Below are positions 23,338 through 50,049 of a DNA stretch of 64,000 bases, piece after piece (the stretch's first letter is position 1; each line of letters begins with the position of its first letter). The stretch covers positions 423,281 through 487,280 of the forward strand of contig JAQGDQ010000129.1 of NCBI GenBank assembly GCA_030141605.1, in the 5' to 3' direction. The stretch comes from Tubiluchus corallicola (taxonomy: Eukaryota; Priapulida; Priapulimorpha; Priapulimorphida; Tubiluchidae). Both the position numbers and the translations under genes were made by a program. The notes under the pieces are model-generated. The model saw only the letters and a program-made list of their open reading frames with translations. It searched no databases and had not been told where the DNA came from.

Positions 23338-25053
23338 GGTGTCACCAATGCACACACGTAGCCAGCTTTGTAAAGTTGGCTTCTTTGGCTTCAACAATCA
23401 GCATCAGTGCGTTACTTTTATAGTCGTAGTTAAGCCATTATACATGGTTAACAATGCGCTATTAATATATCAAATTGTGAAAGACTGGACTTTTACAAGA
23501 TGTTATCCGTCACAAAAGCATAAAAATTTTTTTTTACACAATCAAATAATTTAATACTGTATAAATATTATAACATCGCATGTATACTAATAAAACTAAT
23601 ACAGTACACTTGTAAATTTCTTAATGGCCGTAAGATTAACAAGTAACCTTTGCACTTCAGATGATTATCGGATTAACGCACGAATCATTCAGAGTCTCCA
23701 ATAGTTCGAGGTTTTAGTTCTTTGCGCATTGACCAGCTTACAGGGAATATCAACCAGTGCGCTGAAATGCGACGTAGCCAGTTTAAAAAATTAACAATGA
23801 AACGAGCTAAACATAAACGAACAGTTTATACTACAATCCGCAAACTTACTATACAATTCAAGCGCACGCGAATTTCACGAAAACGATTTACAACAATATG
23901 GGGTATCACCGATAGAAGGAAACCGCAGGAAATAGAGATGACGCCTCTTGCCGCACATGGACAGAATGAAAAGAGTTGTTCATATTGGGCGCCGAGTAAT
24001 CCATTAGCCGAAGTAGGACAATTAGCGTATATGGGCTAGCCCAAGTAGGACGCGTCGTACACGGACTAGCCCAAGTAGGACGTGTCATACATGGGCTGCC
24101 CAAGTGGGACACTAGAGATAGGTCGCGAATTGAGTTGTTAAGCGTACTAGCACCGTCCGTTAAAAACGTCAATGCACGTTGAATTTATTATACATCTGAT
24201 GAAATAAAAGAATTTTATTCTGAGCTGGTTGAACAGACAATATTAAATTTGGCTTCGATATTAATGTTGTTGAAGTGAAATAAACCCACTTTTTAGGAGA
24301 TTTCAACATTTGTTTAAGGTATATCATTCTTTATTTTGTCTCGCTTTACAGGCGGGTGATCCGTTTCACTACTTTTTCGACAAATAATTGTTTTCTCCTA
24401 AGTAAACGTTCTAGCGACCTATGTGTCCTCCCTGGGCTTTCGAGCCATGTACAACAGTACTCTACATGTTACAATACTATTGATATTATTAAAACCTTTG
24501 TCTTTGCTTTTTCTAAAAAGTTAAAAATTACTTTATCGTGTTGTGAAGGCTAGCAGCATCTGTCTCATTTTTAAACTTGCAATTATTTCTGTAATAACTG
24601 TGTGCATAGTTTCTGTCTTTAAAACATTAGGTATTTAGTTTAATGTTATGATGATTTTAATGAAGCTAATAATACTGATGATACTATTGTAAAAATACAT
24701 TAATTTTGTAAATTGTCATCCATCATTATTATAAAGTTACTTTTTCTTTAAAAAAATCAATTTTATGTTATATTGTCATCATAATTCTCGATTCTTGACG
24801 AAAATCGCTAGTGCCCTACTTGTGCTGCCCATGTACGGCACAGCTTTTCTGCAAATTTAGCACATGCGTTTTACCGGAAGTGTCCTACTTGGGCTAGTGG
24901 ATAACTCGGCGCCCTACAGTTCAAACTCGAATCACTACGCTTAGATGAAAATTTTGTAGCCAGCATTTTCTGTAAAGAAATCTCATTGTATCACTTTAAG
25001 CAGTTTTTGTACAACGTGCAGAAATCACATAGATTCAATTTGATTTCGACTTG
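23338..25053. promoter_or_regulatory. Divergent MARS2/GLRX3 promoter interval
   Basis: The two start codons face away from each other, 1716 bp apart, so both 5' UTRs and promoters must lie here unless more distant exons exist. More than half of the interval is a TIR element (about 23987-24914). Only about 140 bp separate that element from the GLRX3 ATG. No TATA box or other core motif can be assigned with confidence. Confidence 0.5.
23987..24914. mobile_element. Non-autonomous TIR element, copy 2 of the TAGCCCAAGTAGGAC family
   Basis: The left end GGGCGCCGAGTAATCCATTA...AGCCGAAGTAGGACA and the right end form imperfect inverted repeats of about 34 bp. Behind the left end, TAGCCCAAGTAGGACG occurs twice and CTGCCCAAGTGGGAC once; inverted forms sit near the right end. 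Such clustered subterminal repeats are usually transposase-binding sites. The interior is noncoding. It lies between the MARS2 and GLRX3 starts. A clear target-site duplication was not found, and a few terminal bases (TGTA before GGGC) may belong to the element. Confidence 0.8.
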
Positions 25054-26034
25054 ATGGCTGCCACAGTAGAAACTGTAGAGAAGTTTGATCAGCTGCTAAA
25101 AGATGAAAGTAATTCATTGCATGTCGTTCATTTCAGCGCGGCGTGGACACCACAATGCAAACAAATGGATGATGTCATTTCTGAGCTGGCAAAGGATTTA
25201 TCCTTGTCAACGATTAAATTCGTGAAACTGGAAGCAGAAGATGTACCAGAGTTGTCTATCAGATATAAAGTTGAAGCAGTGCCCACTTTCATATTTTTAA
25301 AATCTGGACAACAAGTCGATCGTATAGATGGTGCACATGCATCAGAACTGACCAAAAAGGCGAAAGCTTTGGCTTCCGGTTCTTACCTAACAACTTCTAA
25401 ACCAAATTTACCAGCCACTGAGGATATTAATGTGCGGATAAAAAAATTACTCAACATGGCTCCGTGTATGCTGTTTATGAAAGGCACGGTTGAGGAGCCA
25501 CGATGTGGCTTTAGCAGACAGATGGTGTCACTGCTTAATGAACAGAAGATCAATTACAGTACCTTTAACATTCTTGCTGATGAAGAAATTCGTCAAGGCC
25601 TGAAGCTGTATTCAAACTGGCCGACGTATCCACAGCTGTATATCAATGGTGAGCTAATTGGTGGCCTTGACATTGTTAAGGAAATGATTGCTAATGGTGA
25701 TTTAGAGAGTATTGTACCAAAGAAACAAGATCTTAATGAAAGATTAAAGGAACTAATAAATGGTTCCACCGTAATGGTTTTCATGAAAGGAAAACCTGAT
25801 GAGCCACGCTGTGGATTCAGCCGTACACTCATTGACTTGCTGAATTCCGCAAATGTTGATTACAAGACATTTGATATTCTCCAAGATGAAGAAGTCCGTC
25901 AGGGATTGAAAATCTTTAGCGAGTGGCCAACTTATCCACAAGTGTACGTAAATGGCGAACTATTAGGTGGTTTAGACTTTATTAAGGAGTTGAAGCAATC
26001 TGAATTAGAATCAATTCTTAAACCGAACATTTAA
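25054..26034 (+). CDS. GLRX3: GLRX3 (PICOT), monothiol multidomain glutaredoxin
   Basis: GLRX3 binds [2Fe-2S] clusters through its CGFS glutaredoxin domains, usually with BOLA2, and serves cytosolic iron-sulfur trafficking. The 326-aa product has an N-terminal thioredoxin-like domain (about 1-108; WTPQC at 31-35, a single-cysteine form of the active site) and two monothiol glutaredoxin domains. These lie at about 125-222 (PRCGFS, Cys151) and 226-326 (PRCGFS, Cys253), each with a WPTYPQ motif and a GG(L)D motif. Length is close to the human 335 aa. The start is the ATG at 25054, giving [11 protein letters not shown]. The whole gene is one exon, whereas vertebrate GLRX3 is split into many. It is divergent from MARS2 and convergent with U2SURP. 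Confidence 0.97.
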   Translation: MAATVETVEKFDQLLKDESNSLHVVHFSAAWTPQCKQMDDVISELAKDLSLSTIKFVKLEAEDVPELSIRYKVEAVPTFIFLKSGQQVDRIDGAHASELTKKAKALASGSYLTTSKPNLPATEDINVRIKKLLNMAPCMLFMKGTVEEPRCGFSRQMVSLLNEQKINYSTFNILADEEIRQGLKLYSNWPTYPQLYINGELIGGLDIVKEMIANGDLESIVPKKQDLNERLKELINGSTVMVFMKGKPDEPRCGFSRTLIDLLNSANVDYKTFDILQDEEVRQGLKIFSEWPTYPQVYVNGELLGGLDFIKELKQSELESILKPNI

Positions 26035-27298
26035 ATTGGAAATTCTCGAGTTCTATCTGTAGGGTGTTTGCAGAAAGCTCAAAGGTATTTTAATTAGAAT
26101 AGAGATTTACATAGAAACCTATCAAACATGATGAAAAATCATTGTATTATTCTGAATATCCCAATATTTTCAGATTTACAATAGTGTGCGATGCTACTCT
26201 TTTTTACTCTCTGTAAACAGATTAGTCTATTACTTTCAGTCATAGTTACCAAAAACTTAGCTGTCTAGACTGCATTTCCACTGAATATAATGTTTTTACT
26301 ACATGCATTCATGTTTGTTCTATAATACTGTTCTGTATATCCAATATTTTGGACATGCTTATACAAAAAAAAGAAATGTTTAAATTTGATTTGCATTTTT
26401 GGTTTTTCCTGTAATCGTGCTCATCCAAAAATGTACTGCTTACATTTGGTCTGCATTTTAGCATTCTCCTGCAAGTTTGCTTGTCAATTAATTAGTTTGT
26501 ATCAGTTTGTTCAAGTCAGTGTTTAACTGTGATAAACCGTACTGATGTCTAATTATTATGGACATATTTTGTACAAACAAATTTTACACAGAACTCAGTC
26601 ACTACAACAAAATATTTAGTCTAATGTAAATTTTATTGTAAAAATCATACAACTTGCAAAAAATTGATAAAATTGCTGCAAGAACAACAAGATAGAACAG
26701 AACAGAAGATCTACATCTAACCACAGTCCTTGGGGGGGGGGGAAGTGTCCTATGGCTTATTCTAGTTATCATGTAATGTCTTATCTTGTCTCATTTTAGG
26801 AATATTTGTCTCAATATTTCATTTATCATCTACACCTGTTGCTCGAGTCATTCGTAAGAAGAAAAAGGAAAACACTGGATATTTATGCATGTATAACTCC
26901 TGTAAAAAATGGTCTAGATTTTCTTTGAAAAACCAAAAGGGCATGCATATTCCAAAAGTTTGTTCATAAAAGTTTGTAGCAACTATTTTTTTCGAAACAG
27001 CATAGTTTAACAGAACTATGGCACTATTACAATTTTCAAGTATATGTACACGCTATAAATGAATTTAAGGTTAGTTCAGTTTTCAGTTTTCTCATATTGA
27101 TTCTGATGTGCTTGCTCCTAGTACTAGGGATAATCTTGCTTGAGAAATGACATGTACTGGCACAGTATAAGTAATGTATGTCAGACAGAAAAAATAAACA
27201 CAAACAAAATATGTAATTTTGTTTTTGCCTGGAACGTTATATACAAAGTTTACCATTTACGCAGGTAATATTGACATTTGTAACATACAATATGTAAT
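26035..27298. other. Convergent 3' interval between GLRX3 and U2SURP
   Basis: No gene was recognised. The interval should contain both 3' UTRs. A plus-strand AATAAA occurs near 27191 and a minus-strand AATAAA at 26632-26637; which are used is unknown. A run of G residues lies near 26731-26741. There is no clear poly(A) tract directly after GLRX3 that would mark it as a recent retrocopy. Confidence 0.5.
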
Positions 27299-41729
<14,431 letters not shown>

Positions 41730-44408
41730 GGCAAAATTTATAGGATAACTTGAGTTTACTGCACACAAAATATCTAACAAAACAAAGATATCTGTTAAAT
41801 ATTAGTATTCCTAAAGCACAAAACCTCCATAGATGATAATATTTTTATTTTGGTAACTACATCAAGTAACCAAAAAACAAGTGCAAATAACATTTATACT
41901 CCTACTTCATGGAACATTTTAATTTTGGAAATGGAATAATTTCGTATGCAAACACACTTAAATCAAGCTCAAAAAACAATTCAATTTTCCATTTAGTTTA
42001 TTGCTCTAACAATATTGGCAACACAGGTAAAACAAAAACTTGCAAGACAAAACCGCATAATATAAAGTGCTATGGATGTACCCAACCATACTCATGAACA
42101 TAGAAGTGCCCGTCTAGTTTGACATACATTATCTCTAAAAAAAAATTGTCTGTGAACGTAACATTAAGAAACTGGTGTAGAATTTCATTAATTTATTGAA
42201 AATAATTATAATATTGGCTCTATGATCAAGATCGTCAAATTACCATCATTAGAAATATCTATCTAAAAGTAACATTAATCTTTTTTAAGATTTCCACGTA
42301 CAGTTTGGGCTATGCTTTCAAAATTATTGTGTGGTGTAATTTGCACTTGTTGGCTGCTAAAGACTCTTTATTTGTATTTTCTGGACTATATTTCACTTGT
42401 ATTTACTTTACTCGATAATTATCTGTATTTTAGTGATAATTGTAAGATGCAGTGTGGAAATGAATAAACTCTTGAACATAATATTGCATTGTTATTATAC
42501 ATATTTCCAGCACCCCTGATAATATAAAGAACATGTACAATTTTATGCTTGCATAATATTAAAGTGGATCTACACTAGCATTATAATCACGTATCTGCCC
42601 TATTGCATCTTGGCAATGCTAAAGGTAATAATACATCTGCGTTCACGACATACGTACACAATTTTCAATTCAATTCAGTTTTATTTGCACAAATACATAC
42701 AATGTACATTGGCAAAGCAATACACGTTAAATACTACATAAACCGAACAAAATTTCAATAGGCTGTGTGTAAAGTTATTTTCGCAGACAAATGTTAAGAT
42801 ATTCATAGCAAAATATTATTTACATGTTACCCATGGACAAATAATATTACATGTTATTTTCATAGACGAATGTTAACATAACGCTTAGCGTCTAGGATGG
42901 AGCCACAGTACGGCTGAGTATAATGAGTTTCAGTTTATATTTGACTCTCGTACGAATAAAGCAGGACGCACAGGAGCTGCTACTTTTGACTTCAATGGGG
43001 CGTAATGTTCGGGCACTGCGCTGTACCGGACCTGTACGAAAAAAATTATCGGGTTCGGTACCGAACCTCTAAATACGTTGTAAAAATAGTGCTATAAACT
43101 AAAAACAACAAACCACTGAATAACGTACGAAATCAAATCCTTACTTCAAAAGTTGTAAGAGTACATATAAAAAATGCTTTCAACATACTCCTGTTGAAAC
43201 GACTCAAGATTGGGGGCACTAACTTTCGTACAACACGGTTGGAGAAAAAGTGCTTTTTTATATTTGTGTATAAATATCTGATACGTAGTTTTGTTCACGA
43301 CCACGTAACTCTCTAAGAGGACGTTCAAAGAAATCATTCGGATCGTAACCGTGTTCTCATTCAATATTTTGAACATGTTGACAAGATCAATTGTGTCACG
43401 TCTCTCTTCTAAAGCAGATATATTGTCAAGATCCAGATTGCTAGCAAGACATAGACATCTTTGTTGAACCTTTTCCAACTTTCCTTTAAAAGATACGTAT
43501 TGTAGAGCCTAAACAACGACTGAATACTCCAGCAGGTGTCGGTAGAGCCTCATAAATAGGTACAATAACTGATGACTCACGACATACAATTTGTCTTCTA
43601 ATGATGCCAATTCCTTGCTTAGCATTCTTTATAATATGAATAATACGAACACTAAATTTCAGTGAATCGGATATGTAAACCCCGAGATCTCAGACTTTAT
43701 CAACTTGAGGTATCATACCATTACATAAAGTACAAAAAGTGTCAACATTGGCCTGTCTAACCCTGAGCAAAGCATACTTAACAGGTTTCAACGAAAGCAG
43801 CCATTGATCAGACCAAGATTCAATACTGTCAAGGTCTATCTGTAACATATCAGAGACATGTTCGACTTAAACTGCCTGTATAATTTAACATCATCAACAA
43901 ACGTGCTAATAGATGAACTAACATACTCCGTCAGATCACGTATAATATAAAACAATACTTAGGGACCGCTAAGTCAAAAAAGACAAAAGAACTAACACTT
44001 GTTTGATACCACATATCAGTTGTAATTTCGCACAATTTCCTCTTCTGAGCGCTTGAGTTTAAAATTATTAACACTTACAAACTGCTCATAAATTTATTAT
44101 CGCAATAATATGATAGTCACGACATGAACTAAAACCGCAAACGCCAAAACCGGCCATAATGCATTTTCTACTTTTCTGCAAAACAATTAAACAGCAGATT
44201 TTCAAAACAGCACAAAATGACGAATTTAAAATTAGCAAGTTACTTTATTAAACAAATATCTAAAAAAATGTGGCACAGCGAACATGTGCTTAAATTTGTT
44301 TTAATGCAGCACCAATTAGCAAGAGTTTATATAATTACACAGAAATGTGGAATAAGCGTTATAACCGTTTTTTGCATACAGTCACTTCTGGTGGCGTTGC
44401 AGTCGAAA
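41730..44408. promoter_or_regulatory. Divergent U2SURP/TPP2 interval
   Basis: The two start codons face apart, 2679 bp from each other, so the 5' UTRs and promoters of both genes lie here. A truncated LINE takes up about 42660-43960, leaving roughly 450 bp before the TPP2 ATG. No core promoter motif can be named. A frame-compatible splice acceptor-like site (TGTGTGCAG on the minus strand) lies about 30 bp upstream of the U2SURP ATG and suggests a spliced 5' leader. Confidence 0.5.
42660..43960 (-). pseudogene. 5'-truncated non-LTR retrotransposon (RT C-terminal part and 3' end)
   Basis: Minus-strand translation gives C-terminal reverse-transcriptase pieces: SWSDQWLLS and VKYALLRVRQANVDTFC-like blocks (about 43870-43730), LGVYISDSLKFS (about 43680), and MEKVQQRCLCLASNLDLDNI with EERRDTIDLVNMFKIL (43478-43350). 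Stops and frameshifts separate them. The 3' end at about 42775-42663 reads GTGTATTGCTTTGCCAATGT, then ACAAATAAAACTGAATTGAA. It is a near copy of 51535-51655. Whether 42800-43140 is element UTR or unrelated sequence is uncertain. Confidence 0.75.
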
Positions 44409-47400
44409 ATGGACGTTGTAAACAGTGATTTTCCTGTTTTCGGACTTTTACCCAAAAAAGAAACGACTGCGTTGAGTTTTATTAATAAATATCCAGAATA
44501 CGATGGACGAGGCGTTACAATCGCTGTATTAGACACTGGTGTTGACCCAGCGGCAGAAGGTCTCCAGGTAAATGCGTAATCAAATTCATGATACAGAAGG
44601 TGCATTGTGAGCCAGCCTCTTATGTCACAGAGTAGATTGTCAAAATGGCCACCACTTGATGCATATGATTTTTTTTCCATTAGTCTGGGGAAGCGACTAT
44701 TAGGTCTACTAAGTACTATACATTAGTAGTACTTTCACAGGGCCGAGAGAAAAGTGTTTTTCGTCAATTTCACTTCATGATTATTGCACAAACTTGAAGT
44801 TTGGGTTGTTCACTGTTTATTGCATATGTATATATATATATATATATATATCAGTTTTTTATCACCTTCACCCTTCTCCACACACCACAAGGGAATGGCA
44901 CCACCTACCAGAGTCAACAGTCCAGCTTGGCACTCTCAGCCAGTACAGGAGTATCATACGATCGATCTAAACTGGATTAAGGTACGCCACCACATATTGA
45001 ATTCAGTGTAGGGTGCAGCGCCCCTACCTTGAGGAGCTTGGGGATATTTCTACCCGTTTTATTATACACCACTGTAAACTATTTTTGTTTAGTACACGAA
45101 GAAGAAAAATATATATATATATATATATATGTATGTATATATACACAACACAATCACATCTATAGTACATTTGCAATGTTTACAAATGTAATTAGCTACA
45201 AATTTACAATACATGATGTGCAAAATTATACAACAGAAAAAACAATAAAGAGAAAAACAACAATGACTATAATTTTAGACATTATAAACTTTTAAAGTTG
45301 GGCGTCGGGACAGGAAGAGTTCGCGAATGAGGTTCAGGATTTGAACAAAGTTCAGGAACAAGGTTCAGGTGTTGGAACTATCACGCCCCCAATGCCGAAT
45401 GCCCTAGTCATATTTGTTTTAAAGTGAAAATTTGACGAAAATTTACTGTTTCATCTTCTCTGTATGTGATACAAAAAATTTAATAAATGTATTTCTTTTA
45501 CATTAATTCTTAAATTCAAGATATTTTTTACCACAAATGTCTACTGCAGATTTTTTTCTTCTATTTTCACCTGTTTTTAATGCATTTAGTCGTAAGCTTA
45601 TTGTAATAACAGTCTTTATCTGTATTGTTGTCTATTTTCTGTTAAATTAAAAGGTGACAAGTGATGGTCGTCCAAAAATTATAGATCTCATAGACACAAC
45701 TGGTTCAGGCGATATAGATACATCCACGGTTGTTGAAGCTAAAGATGGTGTAATAGTGGGACTGACTGGAAGGAATTTGAAAATTCCTCAGTTGTGGAAC
45801 AACCCTAGTGGGAAATATCATATTGGTGTCAAAAATGCTTTTGAATTGTTTCCGAAAAACTTGCGCGAAAGACTGCAAAAACAGTATCGTGAAAAAGAGT
45901 GGGACCCTCAGCACCGGCTTGCACTTGCCGAGTCATATAAACGACTGGAAAATTTTGAAAGCATACATAATGACAAAAGTCTGACATTTGAACAAAAATT
46001 GATGAAAGAGGAGTTTCAAGCACAAATTGATACCTTAAACAATCTTGATAAAAAGCATGCATATAGTGGGTCTGTGTATGACTGTGTGGTATTTCACGAT
46101 GGTAACACTTGGAGGGCTTGTGTGGATATTAGTGAAGCTGGCAACCTGGAAAATTGTACTGTGCTTGCAAGTTACAGAGAAGAGAGGCAATTTGCAACAT
46201 TCACTAGCACTGATTTAATGAACTACAGTGTTAACATCTACGATGACGGAAACTTGTTAGAAATCGTCGCTAACTGTGGTTCACATGGAACTCATGTTGC
46301 TTGCATTGCAGCTGGATTTTTTAAAGATGAACCAGAAAGGAATGGCATTGCTCCTGGTGCTCAAATTATAGGTGTTAAAATAGGAGACTCGAGGCTAGGA
46401 TCAATGGAGACTGGGACAAGTCTGGTTCGTGCAATGATAAAGGTATTAGTATAAATATTTACTACATTCAGGAATAAGTTTTTTGCAACTTTCATGAATT
46501 TGGGATATAGTGACTGCTTAGCTTGATCTGCTTTGTGTTTTTCATTCTCCTATTTATTTATTCTCTTATTTGGCATGTATAACAATGAGCAAATGTACAA
46601 CATTTTTGAGTAGTCAGCATTGGTTAATTGGTCAATAAGCCTTCTGGTTTAAGTGCTAATACTGTGCCATAAGTTTGCCTTTCTACAAAAACTAAATATA
46701 AAATATATTTTGCTGAATTTGACAATCTGTTGATAACTGTTTTTTCGACTACCTGATTTATTGTGATGCATCTGCAGACATTATGTATACCAGTTCGGGA
46801 ATATCCATATATCAACCCAATCAAGACACTTTAGGATGTATTAAGCGACATTGCTGCTAGCCAGATAATATACTGTCAATTTAAATTGAATGAATATGTT
46901 TTTATGCATGTTGCATGTGATGCTCCAACTTTTGATAGCAGGAGGTTTCTTTTGTGCCAATTTTTAAACTTTTCATACACATGTGTCATTCAACTTCTAG
47001 TTCTTAGCTGCAGTGCAATAAGAGACTGATGAACCACAAAAATTGTTGTTTTTGCAGTCGTTGTTATTTTTGTTGTCATTGCTGCTGCCCGTGATGGTGG
47101 TGGCAGTGATGATAAATAGAAATTACTGTGTTTCATAATTATAATGTGAATTTATTTCAGTATTAAATTAGTATTTTAGCATTCATTTTAAGGTTTATCA
47201 AGAAAAGAAAAAACTAAAACATCAGTAGTAGTTTAAATTTTCTTTTACTTTTGTATTCATTTTTGCAGGTAATAGAGTATAAATGTGACTTAGTTAACTT
47301 CAGTTATGGTGAAACAGCTTGCTGGGAGAACTCCGGACGAATCTGTGATATTATTAGTCAAGCAGTAACGAAGCATGGCATTATATTTGTGTCAAGTGCA

Positions 47401-50049
47401 GGAAATAGCGGACCAGCACTTTCTACCACTGGAACACCAGGTGCAACAACTAGCGCCGTAATTGGCGTTGGAGCATACGTTTCACCAGAAATGATGGCAG
47501 CAGAATACTCGCTAAGAGAGAGGCTACCTGGCAACCATTATACGTGGTCTTCTCGGGGCCCAGCACAGGATGGTCACTTAGGAGTTAGCATATCAGCGCC
47601 AGGCGCAGCTATTACATCTGTGCCTAACTGGACTTTGCGGGGTTCTCAACTAATGAATGGTACATCAATGAGTTCGCCTAATGCATGCGGAGGGATAGCA
47701 TTGTTGTTGTCTGCACTCAAATTTAATCAGATTGCTTACTCTCCATTTTCTGTACGTAGAGCTATTGAAAATACAGCTCAAGTATTAGATGGCATAGAAG
47801 TTTTTGCTCAAGGTAATGGCCTATTACAAGTAGAAAAAGCTCATAATCATTTGATGGAATATAAGTCTTGCCAAGAAAATGATGTAAGTTTTACAATAAG
47901 CATAGGTGGAAAGCGTGGCATTTATCTTCGTGAACCTGCCAACTTGGCAAAACCTGTTGAGATGTCTGTTAGTGTGGAGCCAGTTTTCTTCGAGCCAAAT
48001 GTTATGGAAAATAAAGATAAAGTGTTGTTTAACATGAGATTCAGCTTGTTGTGTAACGCTTCCTGGGTTGCCGCTCCTTCTCATTTGGATTTAATGAATA
48101 TGTCCAGAACATTTACCATCAAAATAAACCCTGTTGGACTGCAGATTGGTGTTCATTATACAGAGATTCAAGCTTATGACGTGAATGGACCCAACAAGGG
48201 ACCATTGTTCAGAATTCCTGTCACAGTTGTTGTTCCTGAACAGGTACATGACACTTTTAATTTCCAACTGCATTTTCCACAAACATCTTTTACTGCAGGG
48301 CAAATAAGAAGGCATTTTGTTCAGGTGCCTGAAGGTGCGACTTGGGCTGTACTTCATTTTCACGTGCGCAGTGATGACTTGAATTCGCGCTTTGTGTTTC
48401 ATATTATGCAGTTGATTCCGCAGTGTACTCACAAGGCTTTAGAGTTCTATAAATTTGTCAACTTGTCTGAGCTAGGTGAAAGCACTCAAGCTTTCAAGGT
48501 TCTGGGTGGATGCACTATGGAGCTGTGTATCTCTAAATGGTGGGCAAGCATTGGATCAGTAGTAGTAGATTACAGTCTCACATTTCATGGCCTAGAGCCA
48601 AATTCTACAGAAATCACTATGCATGCAGCTTGTGGTATTACTCGAATTGATGTTGCATCACCATTAAAGCATGAAGAAATCAGTCCTACTATATCACTCA
48701 AGCATTACGTACAACCACTACGCCCCAATGAAGTCAAAATTCGTGCTTTAGGGCCTAGAGATGTTTTGCCTGAAGGTAAGCAGATATATGAATTAGTTCT
48801 CACGTATTCTTTTCATCAAGTTAAAACTTCTGAAGTTACCCCAGCTTGTCCAGTTCTATGTGATCTACTGTATGAATCTGAATATGAGGCACAGCTTTGG
48901 ATGATTTTTGATTGCAACAAGCATCTCGTAGCATCAGGCGATGCATTTCCAAATCAGTACTCAGTTAAGTTAGATAAAGGGGATTACATACTGAAGGTGC
49001 AAGTTCGACATGATAAAAAAGAATTACTTGACAAACTGAAAGATATGTCAATAGTGGTACAATATAAATTGGCCAATCCACTTTCGTTAGATATCTATTC
49101 AACTCGTACTAGTGCTATGGTTGGCGGAAAAAAAATGAACACTTTTAATTGCCCGCCTGGTGTTTTTATTCCCATATTTATAACACCTCTTGCCGAAGAA
49201 AAGGTGCCAAAAGGATGTGCTGCTGGAAACATGCTGACGGGTACCATTTCCTACGCTAAAGATGAATTAGGACGCAAAGCTTGTACCTACCCTTTCAGGT
49301 ACATAACAACAGACCATATAAAGAAAACTGTGACAAAAAGCAATAACCACAACAAATCTGAGAAAGACAAATCTAAAGAAGATGAATTCCGAGAAGCTGT
49401 TAGAGATTTTAAAATATCGTGGATTGCCAAGCTGGAAACTGATACTTTGTATAAGGAGCTTTGTGAATCTGAAGCAGCTGATCATCTTCCATTGCACATG
49501 GCATGGCTTACTACACTAGATAGAGAAGCTGGTAGAAAGTCGAGGTTGAAAGAAATCATAGATCAGGCTAAACTGGTCATTTCTAAGATCGACATTCAAG
49601 CATTGCTTTGTTATTATGGTTCGAAATCTGACAGTCGTTCTGATGCTACAATAGTCAAAGCCAACATGGACAAAGAAAAGGCCATCCTTATTGAAAGTCT
49701 GGCTCGTCTTGGCTCTGCTAAATTCGAATCGTTAGATTCAGTAGATGCAGCGGAAGTTGATCAGATTCAAGCTGTAACAGCAGAACTCAATGATATCATA
49801 TCTGAAATACTAAAATTTGCTGACTATAGTGATGCCAAGGTCATAGACTTTTCTGTAAATCATGCCATCATAAACCAGCATTATGGACGTGCCCTGAAAT
49901 TAGTTCTGAAACAATTGGAAGAAAAGCCTACAAAGGAGAATGAAGCAGTAGCAGTCAAACTGTATAGAAAATTAGGTTGGAACCACTGTGCTAAGTATTT
50001 CGATAACCTTGTGCTAGTCAAATATCCACCCAGCTACAGATTATTTTAA
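44409..50049 (+). CDS. TPP2: TPP2, tripeptidyl-peptidase 2
   Basis: TPP2 is a giant cytosolic subtilisin-type serine exopeptidase that removes N-terminal tripeptides from peptides released by the proteasome. Three coding exons join in frame with GT-AG introns: 44409-44567, 45654-46442, 47269-50049. They total 3729 bp, 1242 aa (human 1249). The S8 catalytic residues are all visible: Asp42 (AVLDTGVDP), His264 ([13 protein letters not shown]), oxyanion Asn362 (SSAGNSGP) and Ser449 ([14 protein letters not shown]). The long insert between Asp and His typical of TPP2 is present, as is the TPP2-type C-terminal half, including [34 protein letters not shown] and [10 protein letters not shown]. The start gives [19 protein letters not shown], matching the family N-terminus. 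The frame is also open upstream to an ATG at 44217 (64 more residues). It is divergent from U2SURP. Confidence 0.97.
44826..44851. repeat. (TA)n microsatellite
   Basis: An uninterrupted TA dinucleotide run in TPP2 intron 1. Confidence 0.9.
45107..45143. repeat. (AT)n microsatellite, second array
   Basis: A TA/AT run with GTATGTATATATAC at its end, about 260 bp after the first array and in the same TPP2 intron. Confidence 0.9.

Noticed and set aside
23195-23554. 119-codon plus-strand frame
   Set aside because: It overlaps MARS2 exon 1 on the opposite strand and has no recognisable family.
23906-24172. Minus-strand frame with repeated [11 protein letters not shown]-like units
   Set aside because: It is the translation of subterminal motifs of the TIR element, not a gene.
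44784-45295. Frames with repeated Ile-Tyr
   Set aside because: They come from the TA microsatellites in TPP2 intron 1.
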